From NCBI GenBank assembly GCA_002751075.1, contig NAOQ01000033.1, positions 44,929-84,184 on the forward strand: DNA of 39,256 bases, read 5' to 3'. Below are positions 14,101 to 23,100 of this stretch, in pieces. Source of the stretch: Ichthyophonus hoferi. Its lineage: Eukaryota > Opisthokonta > Ichthyosporea > Ichthyophonida > Ichthyophonidae. The notes under the pieces were generated by a model. It made no database searches. It saw only the letters and a list, made by a program, of their open reading frames with translations, and was not told where the DNA came from. Position numbers and translations under genes: made by a program. Numbering within the stretch: the stretch's first letter is position 1; every line of letters begins with the position of its first letter.

Positions 14101-14405
14101 TGAAATTATTAATAACGAAACAACTGCATAATTGGTGTTTGCTTGTAAAAATCAGGCATGCATTACGTGATTACAAGTCAGAAATTTTTTGACAAAAAAT
14201 TAGAAAAAAAAACAAATTGCCGGAAGTAAGATCATAAAATAAAGTCTAGAATATATATCTAGATGTCGAGATCGTTTTTTGCATACAAAAAAAACTTGCA
14301 GTACCTCTATTATAAGCCACGTCTACCCACACCAGGTACGTCTGTACCTCACTCAAAATGTGCAAACCCTAGCCCAACCCCTAACCCACCTTTATTCTTA
14401 GGCAT
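11163..14405 (-). CDS. EIF1A: translation initiation factor eIF1A, 6 coding exons, 144 aa
   Basis: Exons in coding order are 14405-14390, 13732-13649, 12801-12698, 12078-11946, 11594-11503 and 11168-11163. The first encodes MPKNK plus one base (16 nt); the last encodes only Ile-stop (6 nt). All junctions are GT-AG and the frame is continuous. The N-terminus is the basic tail ([15 protein letters not shown]). The OB fold spans about residues 22-110, with '[18 protein letters not shown]', '[13 protein letters not shown]' and '[14 protein letters not shown]'. The acidic C-tail ends in DEDIDDI, the conserved eIF5B-binding end. Length equals that of animal eIF1A. The factor binds the A site of the 40S subunit and promotes scanning and start-codon choice. 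Without the tiny last exon the frame would run into non-conserved residues, so the Ile-TAA exon after CTTACTCACAG is strongly preferred. Confidence 0.96.
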
Positions 14406-15893
14406 GTTTGCGTTTCCAAGTACTTGAACCTAAGGGCCTACAAACAAACCTCTACAGAGTGATGTCTTTTATTTAGTGTTGCTTGGTCGTACACGCGCTC
14501 CAATTAGGCAATCGCACGTGACACCTATCGAGTCAATCTAATTGTACTTGCGCAAGTAGGTTCACAAATAACCAATCATAAATAGCTTTTATCTTTATAT
14601 TTCTATATATGGCTTGCTTGCGCGTATATTGTTGGTTTAGATCACTTGCATAGACTGCCTCGTGCAATGACTGTGTGGAAAATCATTGTAATGTTATGCA
14701 TTATATCCTTATTTACATACTGTAGCAAGAGACTTATAACTAAAAGCTAGTAAAATATTTTATTATTACCTCTTAGGGTTAAAAATGGGACAGTATATAG
14801 GCTTGAAAGACAATATGATCAACCTAACCTCTAACTGGTTGCACGTTCCCCTTAAAAATGCCTACGTTACGTTACATAAAATAGTCAAGATAGCTGTAGC
14901 AAGGAATCATACATCAACGCTATTTAAAATTTGAGAAAAAAAATTTTTTTGTATTTAAATTCAAAAACAGAATGTAGTAACTTTGGTTGTGCTGGCTTGT
15001 ATTATTTGTATAAAGATTGCTAATAGTACAGCAAGAGAGGCTCTTCCGTCAATGGTAATTGAGCAAGTTAGTGATAAAAATTGGCTTTGGTCCCATAGTT
15101 TAACCTGAATAGTCCTGAAAATTTAAAATCTAAGCAATTAAGAATTTACACAATTTAAAAAATCAAAAATAAAATATTATTTAGCATTAATATAATAAAA
15201 CTTCTATTTTAATCAAACGGTGTGCTTATGCTCATAAAAGAAGTTTTGTGAGATTTAATTCCGTTGTAGAATTTATTGTATTATCAATTATCCGCTCAGT
15301 GGGAACCAATCAATATCTAGGCCCCTTAGACTCGCTCTGTATCCCATTGTAAACTGTAATATTGTGTTTTATTATTTATACAATCTCTTTATTGCAATTA
15401 GGAAAGGGATCTCCTGAAATTTTTTGTGTATATATTAAAACTTCCCTAAGTGTGTTACAATTAGAAAGATGTTATAAATATCCAAGTCTTGAAGTGCAAG
15501 GCAAAAGGAATAAATTTTACCTTACTGAATGTCTGGAGAATCTATTTACGCCAATAATAACTATTTATCTATTAATAGACTCCAATGCTATCTTCTAGTT
15601 TTAAGATATAGTAAATTTCGCGCTCTTTCTAGAAATATTGGAGCCTTACATATTCTTTAACTTTTAGCTTTTATTAGGATATAATCCATAACTAATGTAT
15701 ACATATGGTTAATGGATCATAGTGGTGATTGGTTGTAATTGTTAAATGATTGCAGATTAATTACTAAGATCGGCACTTAATCCCAAAGATGACCTAATCT
15801 ACCCAAGATAGTTAAACCTTGTACTAGTATATATTGCGTTGCGTGCTGTGAGATAAATATGATAGTGTATGAAATATTAATACTATATCATTT
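14406..15893. other. intergenic upstream of eIF1A
   Basis: No supported gene. The first ~200 bases are the likely eIF1A promoter/5' UTR region. They contain a CACGTG E-box-like hexamer at about 14515. The rest is AT-rich, with a 78-codon frame at 15362-15598 that resembles no known family and looks like chance. Confidence 0.45.
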
Positions 15894-15895
15894 TA

Positions 15896-16089
15896 CCTTC
15901 ACAGTAAAAAAATTAATCTACAAAATAGGAATGCTAATCTTTGAAATAGGAATTTTAATCTTTCAAATAGGAATGCTAATCTTCGAAATAGGAATTTTAA
16001 TCTTCCAAATAGGAATTTAAAATCTCAATATGAATTTTAAACTTCTATATGAGAATCATCAAAATATTCAATGAAAACCAAAAACAAAA
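15896..16089 (+). repeat. left terminal inverted repeat with ~6 tandem 20-21-bp units
   Basis: About six units of the form AAATAGGAATKYTAATCTTYS run from about 15920 to 16045, then a conserved inner part with 'ATCAAAATATTCAATG'. The right repeat has about three of these units, so this copy has gained roughly three. Confidence 0.85.
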
Positions 16090-16147
16090 ATAAAATAAAA
16101 ACAATAAGGCCATCCAATATTTAATTAAAAACTAACATTTTTGAGTT

Positions 16148-17176
16148 CTAAAGAAGAAGCGAAATATCTATTAACACCCGAAATGCAGTTAACACAATCA
16201 ACAACCTCCACATTATGTATCGCCTCAGACATAACGATTCCAATAATCTATGCTCGAAAACAGAGAGATTTTCACTATTATTGTTACGCACAGACTCAAT
16301 CCTAGAAGCCATATTTCTCTTGACATAGGCTTTAACTTTTGACCAAATTGTTTCCATAGGATTCAACATTGAACTATAGGGTCCAATCTTTTAAATAAGA
16401 CTACCCTGGAATTGAGGTTCCAATAAAAGGGACCCTACTTGGCTGTGGAAACTTGCATTATCAATAACAATAACAGCAGGAGAGCCATAATTTACTCCTG
16501 CAGCTCTAAGACAAACTCTCATCCAGTCCTGAGCAGCTTCTCTTGTGAAAGAGCCTCTGTGTATTTCATGATGTCCAAGTCCCATTGTACTTATACAGTC
16601 AACCATGTGAACATTAGCTCATCTTGAGCCGGCTGCAAAAGCATTAGCCCGTAGACCACGTAACTCTCGACCATCACTGCGAGATATATGCAGGCTGGAA
16701 TTGGTTTCATCCATATACAATATAGGTTTTCCCTGAGACAGATATTCCAACAACTGCCTTACATAATCACGTCTCTTTCCCTTACTAACCTCAGAATCGG
16801 CCCTCTCAGGTTCATTCCTCATAGATTTAACAGTATACAATAAAGATTTTAAATGCTTGCTAACTGTCGTTATTGAAACTGTTATTCCAAATTAGGCAAA
16901 AAGTAATCTGACTAATTCTTTGAAAGTTATTCTCGAATTATTCCCGATACAATTTTCTAAGAAATTACAATGTTTTTCTGTAATTTTTCTAAACCGACGA
17001 CCACCTCCGCAGTTTTTTCGGTCACCCTCAAGAACCCATCTATATGCTGGTTTTTCTGGTACGGAAAGGTTGGCTGCTAAACTTTTCCAGTGACTTCCGG
17101 AATTATATACAGCAACTATTTGGGTTCTTTTACACGACCACTCATCTTGTTGGACTTTTGTACGGCGGCGTGCCAT
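16148..17176 (-). pseudogene. Tc1/mariner-like transposase, single frame with three internal stops
   Basis: One reading frame (343 codons) starts MARRRTKVQQ and covers the whole transposase. The N-terminal helix-turn-helix region ends in GGGRRFRKITEKH, typical of this superfamily. The DDE catalytic triad is visible: D in 'LYMDETNSSLH' (codon at 16711), D in 'VIVIDNASFH' (16462) and E in 'SSMLNPMETIWSKVKAY' (16354), giving DD35E spacing. There are three in-frame stops (16894-16892 TAA, 16621-16619 TGA, 16393-16391 TAA) and no frameshift. This suggests a fairly recent copy inactivated by point mutation. The closest remembered relatives are DDE_3-type transposases of invertebrates with the 'DETNxxLxxxRSxGR' and 'PYSPMLNPIE' signatures. 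A functional protein is not expected. Confidence 0.92.
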
Positions 17177-17263
17177 GAGTTTAGTTTTTGTAATTTAGAA
17201 TTGATTATATTAGTTATTATATAGCCTAATTTTATCTTTCAAAAGCCAAAAATTTATCGTACG

Positions 17264-17387
17264 TGTTTTTAGCTTTTATTGAACATTTTGATGATCTTCA
17301 TATGAAAGTTTAGAATTCACATTGAAATTAAAATTTTCATTTCGAAGATTAGCATTCCTATTTTGTAGATTAAAATTCTTACTAAGG
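17264..17387 (-). repeat. right terminal inverted repeat of the transposon
   Basis: This is the reverse complement of the left repeat, with fewer internal ~21-bp units. The shared stretches include 'AATCTACAAAATAGGAATGC' and 'ATCATCAAAATGTTCAAT'. Confidence 0.85.
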
Positions 17388-17785
17388 TAAAAAGGTATAG
17401 AACGACTTATTATTTATGACATCTGTAAATATAGGCTAAGTTTCTAACACGAGTGCTCTGATATTAAAAAATTATTTACTCTATGGTAGGCTAAGATTTA
17501 TAATGAGTATCTCAACGCTAAATGAGTATATTGATAATGCTGTATACATTAAGTAAAGCTAATAAATAATTTACCCGAGGTGTAAAATTTGACCCAAAAA
17601 TTAGAATTATGCAAAACTAGTGTGGGATTTTAAATTAAATATTAGTTTAGATATTAGCTGAACAAATATATATCTGCATATATCAACATAGAATTTCATA
17701 TTTAAATCTAGTTACCCGCATGTTGATAACATAGTTACTTTAACATGGCATATATTGTAATATTTAATATTTATTGCTATGTAAC

Positions 17786-18196
17786 TTATTTTCTCGGCAT
17801 AATAGAAACACGTAAAGTATCATAATTTGTGTCAGTTCTATTGACTTGTACACAGCTGTCGGGATCTCCAATTGTATAATTGATAGTGGTTAGTGTTGTT
17901 TGACCAGCGTAAGTGATAGCTGCTTGATCAGATTTGTCTTTAACACTCAGTTGTTGTGCTAGAGGTTTTATTGAAGGCCCATATACCAACTCTCTAGGTA
18001 ACTGACTGTAACAATTATATCTCTGTTCTAATTTAGAAGGGATAGATGCGTTGATGTGCTGTGGTGAAAACGTAGAAATTTTACAGTGTGATCGATTATT
18101 AAGTGGAGCTATGTCGCTATGTAAATAAACGCCATTATCGCTATCTAGTGTCAGTAAGCAGTTTTCTGACTTCTGAACAGTGAGCTGTTTGAACAC
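17786..18196 (-). other. unexplained 136-codon open frame, possible exon or remnant
   Basis: This frame is unusually long for DNA this rich in A and T. Its composition is protein-like, with NXS/T-type sites and strings such as 'VYLHSDIAPLNNRSHCKIS' and 'TLTTINYTIGDPDSCVQ'. There is no ATG at its 5' end, but a CAG acceptor-like site sits at the start (after TTCAAACAG), so it may be a terminal exon. A second frame just upstream on the same strand (18444-18232) starts MAPFKLLNLATLVL and could belong to it. I do not recognise a family. An old mobile-element fragment is the main alternative. Confidence 0.35.
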
Positions 18197-20100
18197 GGAT
18201 TATCGTATATGAGCCAGTGGTAGATTAGACATTACAATAACGATGTGTATATTACATATATATAATTAAATGTAAAATATTCTGTACGTTTACGAGAACT
18301 TTTTATTTGCCATAGATACCGCGTATGTGTGAGCGGGTGCTTTATTAGTGAGTTTTCTTTTCTTTTGTATTTCGCTTTATCGCCAGTGCTAATCTTTCTA
18401 GTTAACACCAATGTTGCTAAGTTCAATAACTTAAATGGAGCCAATCATAAATACTCGTATTAGCTAATCCAACTCACGAGAGATCAAAGAGACCCACTAG
18501 AATTGTCTGATCTTACTACAATACTTTCATGCTATTATGTCCTTATTTAGATGGTGAATTAACTCATTTCTTCGCTGATGTAATAGTATTTATATGTTAC
18601 ATACTGCGACAAGAATTGATCAATTTATTATCTGGGCTTCGATCGAACCTACTTATTCATCTGTGGTCAGTGATCCTGTAACATAAAGCATCTATGTATT
18701 GAAGAACATAGTTGAAAGTATTTGTGGCAGTTAATTTACTTAATGAACTGGTTCTAACAGGCACCTAAATCTAACACCTTTTGACTGAGCCGATGTATAA
18801 CTTTACTCCTTAGATAAAATTATCTACCCTGTTTATAAACAAAAACGCGTACCCAGTACCCATCTGAGTCCAGCTTATATACTTTATTAATGTTGGTATA
18901 AGCTAATGAACTTCCAGTAGGGATTGTTAGTTACAACATAGAGGTTGTACAATATTTAACCAATTTCACCACATATTTAGAATAATCAAATGCGACAGTG
19001 TCGTTATTAGATACTGAATTATTTGCAGATTCTAGTTTAGAATACTGTTGTGTATTTATGTACGTATCACAAAAGTAACATACCCAAATCACTTATTCAC
19101 CCAGATATACATTCTGGGATGTGATTTAGCAAATGTATTGGCCAATTAATGCCTAGATATAATGTTTCATTAGACACATAGTAGCCCCTGACACCAAAGC
19201 TGATCTAGGGTTTACGTTGGCTAGTTCCTCAATATCATCTCCTACCCCATCACTTTCTACATAATGAGTATTGAGTATTGCTACTATGCCCATTATTAGC
19301 ACCCTTCAAATCACTAACGAGATGGGGCACATAAATATTCCATTACTACCCCAGCGAATAACTCCTCCACACTATCATTAATTGAACACCTTGAGCCAAC
19401 GGTTATGTCACTAGCAGCTACCACAGATTGCTATCCAGCCTAATCATTCCATAAAATAATTCGGCTCCGACAATGACCTCTTCCATTTTAAATGATAAAT
19501 GATAGGTGCAAGTAGAGAATCAAAGTAAAAGCATAAAGATCTTTATATGGTCTTGCTGTAGAATCGTGAGGGTCCTGTTCCAAACAGACCTTTTATACTC
19601 AAAATATAGCATATCATATATATCTATATAGACTAGTGAACAACTTACTCATTAATTTATTAATTATGATTACCACTAACTGCCTTAATTAACCAATTAA
19701 TGGCGCCTAGTTTAACCAATATTGCATGTATATATAGTTATCTTAACACTTTCATACCTATGTGAATTGGAAATATCGGAACCCATCCCAGAGTCATTTA
19801 TGATATCGTTCATAATCCACGTTAAATATATCACTAAAACCAAATATTATTCTATTATTTAGGTAAAACCTCTGCCAGACTACAATAGTAATGGTATGGT
19901 ATAGTTACAAACTATAGGTTATATAATGTACCCGAATGTTATAGTTAGCCACATGTACCATTGTATAACTCAACATAGTGGTATCTAATTTCTCGATTAA
20001 TCTAAAACAGTTTGCATCTATTTATGCATGTGCAATTATTGGAAAGCGCAGAAGAAGCGGGTAAAATCTTGAACCACGATCTGTAGCTAACTCAATCAAA
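18197..20100. other. gene-free stretch downstream of RGP1
   Basis: No supported gene. It includes one copy of a ~60-bp repeat shared with 36.8 kb and patches that look faintly coding on the minus strand around 18.7-19.4 kb. No family could be assigned. A worn-out retroelement is possible but not shown. Confidence 0.35.
18489..18550 (+). repeat. diverged ~60-bp interspersed repeat, copy A
   Basis: It aligns with 36778-36837 on the same strand through matching blocks CACTAGAATT, TGATCTT, ATGCTATT and TGTCCT in the same order and spacing. Confidence 0.65.
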
Positions 20101-23100
20101 CTAAAGATTTAGATAAGAATCTTGAGTTGACTTGGGTAGATTGATTGGATTAGTAGGAAGAATAGTAATAGGTAAACGCCACACAAGTGGTTGAACCTTG
20201 ACTGAATCAGGTGCATTGGTGATTATATCCTCTGCCATACTCGAAGGAGTAAAAAGTCGTCTAATATTCATGTCTTGACCTGTTGTAGAACAGGGTATGT
20301 ATATAAGAGGGAAGAAAATAAAAAATATGTATTTGATTTGGTGCCATTATATTGGTAATATGGTCTAATACCATAAAATACATATAATACACGTAATACC
20401 TATAATACATATAATACATTTAATACCTATAATACATAAAATGCCTATCTGANNNNNNNNNNNNNNNNNNNNNNNNNNNNNNNNNNNNNNNNNNNNNNNN
20501 NNNNNNNNNNNNNNNNNNNNNNNNNNNNNNNNNNNNNNNNNNNNNNNNNNNNNNNNNNNNNNNNNNNNNNNNNNNNNNNNNNNNNNNNNNNNNNNNNNNN
20601 NNNNNNNNNNNNNNNNNNNNNNNNNNNNNNNNNNNNNNNNNNNNNNNNNNNNNNNNNNNNNNNNNNNNNNNNNNNNNNNNNNNNNNNNNNNNNNNNNNNN
20701 NNNNNNNNNNNNNNNNNNNNNNNNNNNNNNNNNNNNNNNNNNNNNNNNNNNNNNNNATTCATGTCTTGACCTGTTGTAGAACAGGGTATGTATATAAGAG
20801 GGAAGAAAATAAAAAATATGTATTTGATTTGGTGCCATTATATTGGTAATATGGTCTAATACCATAAAATACATATAATACACGTAATACCTATAATACA
20901 TATAATACATTTAATACCTATAATACATAAAATGCCTATAATGCCTATGATACATATAATACCTATAATACATATAATACATATAATACCTATGATACAC
21001 ATAATACATACCATTCTCTGATCGTAATGAAAATAGCGAACCTGGCTCATCTAAAAGCGGTTTAGATGGGGCATATTCGGCTATGAATTCGAATCTGAGG
21101 TACCATTTAAGACTAACTGTGTATAAAAGGGTTATGTAGTGTTAGTGTACGTTGTATATGTGGAGCTAGCTAGATATAGGGTTAGAGTGAGAATTAAACA
21201 TGCAATATATCTTTTATGCATGTATGTATGTGTGTATGTATATATATATATATGTATACATGATATTATCCATAATAGTATCATATTAGGTAGAATAGTA
21301 TGAAAGTATAAATATATGCATATATGCATCCATGCGTGCAAACCAATAAAAACAAACATATACACATACACTTACAATACATACACACCTACGCATACAT
21401 ACATATATTATTATTATAACTATACTAAATATAGTACATCCATACATATACCCTGCAAGATATAGTACACACCATACGGAGTGCTAAACTCTGGAGTAGC
21501 AGTTAAGGGAATAGTCAGGTTGAGGTAGGTACGATTAGTATAGCGACAATACTCCGAGAATTCTGAATGAACCTGCACGACGAAATACATATATATATAT
21601 ATATATATATGGGTTTATATATATGTGTGTATATAGAGATAGATATATATGTGTATGTGTATGTGTATGTATGTATGTATGTGAATGTGTTTCGCAGTAC
21701 CAATGCTTGTATGTATGTGGTAATACATTAAGTAGCTATATGGGCAGATATAACTACATGTGTGGAAAGTATACAAAGTTGGTGTTTGAGTGGTAGGCAA
21801 TTGGATGGATTTCCACTAGGTGGATTGGTTGAGCCTAACAATGATAATAATAAGATATGTAGACTAATATCTCAAAGGATTTAAACAGTAATCTATGCAT
21901 AAATATATATAATAATGCAATCAAATAACATCATATGGTTATTTACCCATTACCAATCAGTGAAGCTATAACTTATCGGCAGCCAATTAATTTAAGGCCA
22001 TGAATTGCTTATCAGTGACTATTCCATGGAACCAATAAAATCTACAACATAAATTTAAATAGAAAAAAAACATATAGGTAAAATGATAAGAAAGGAAGTA
22101 ACTCCTAATAGAAATTCATAATCAAATATGATCTGACAAAGAAAATGAAAATATTTATATAATTATACCACGGATTTCTCATATGGTTTATGACTGCATA
22201 ATTTTCATTCATATCCACTAATACTTAGTTACTAAAATAGGCTATAATAATATATGGTAATTTAAAATAAGATATAATAACATATAGTAATATATAGTGA
22301 TATGCAGTAATATACAATAATATATAGTAATACATAATAATATATAATAAGATATAATAATGTATAACTTAACAGGTTTTAAAGCTAAAACAAATACAAC
22401 ACACATGCCTTGGGTTGTAATAATGACTTCACACCTGGTGGTCGAAATTCATTCTCTATCTCCTCACTGCTTTCTAGGGTGGCACTAATCTGTAATTGGT
22501 GCATGATCGTGTGTGAATAATGGTTGTTATGAAAACAATAGATATAATAGAGAGAATGAAAAGGCAGATAGACTATGCATGTAAGTAAATAGGTATGTAT
22601 AAATGTATGTATGGATGGATGATGGATGGATGACGGTGTAATAGTATGTACGTTAGTATGATAATATGCCCAATAGGATAATAGTATAATGGTACCGTGG
22701 TATATATATGTATATAGTCGTACACCAGTGCATATTAGTACTATACCACTGCCTAGTTTTTTATTTGCAAACATGGATATATATCTTTAACCAACAGGCA
22801 GCATCAATCCCATACTAAACACATCCCTTGTATACAAGCCTATTTCCCTATATAGAAAAAATACCATATATAGCCATTTTCATATATATATATTCACATA
22901 CATACATATTTACAAAGACATACACCTTACCTACTACTATACAACCATACAGATAAAACAGTAAGAGGTATAGGATAATGTAGGATAGTTTAATGCAGTA
23001 TAATATTAAATATTATAATGTACTATGATGTGCTATGCTATAATATAATAAAACATAATATAAATATACTTTATAATTTAATACACTCAACTCATTAGTC

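Larger units (their letters stand above)
15894..17389 (-). mobile_element. Tc1/mariner-IS630 superfamily DNA transposon, decayed
   Basis: The element is about 1.5 kb, bounded by TA dinucleotides (target-site duplication) and CCTT...AAGG ends. It has long inverted repeats and one transposase frame on the minus strand. The left inverted repeat is longer than the right because a ~21-bp internal unit is repeated more often there. Sub-termini share 'AATCTACAAAATAGGAATGC' in inverted orientation. The exact end could lie up to four bases further out, because TTTTACC is also shared by both sides. Confidence 0.9.

Noticed and set aside
20365-21050. Open frames of repeated Ile/Cys/Gly peptides across the gap
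   Set aside because: They are translations of the 9-bp array and of N bases, not protein.
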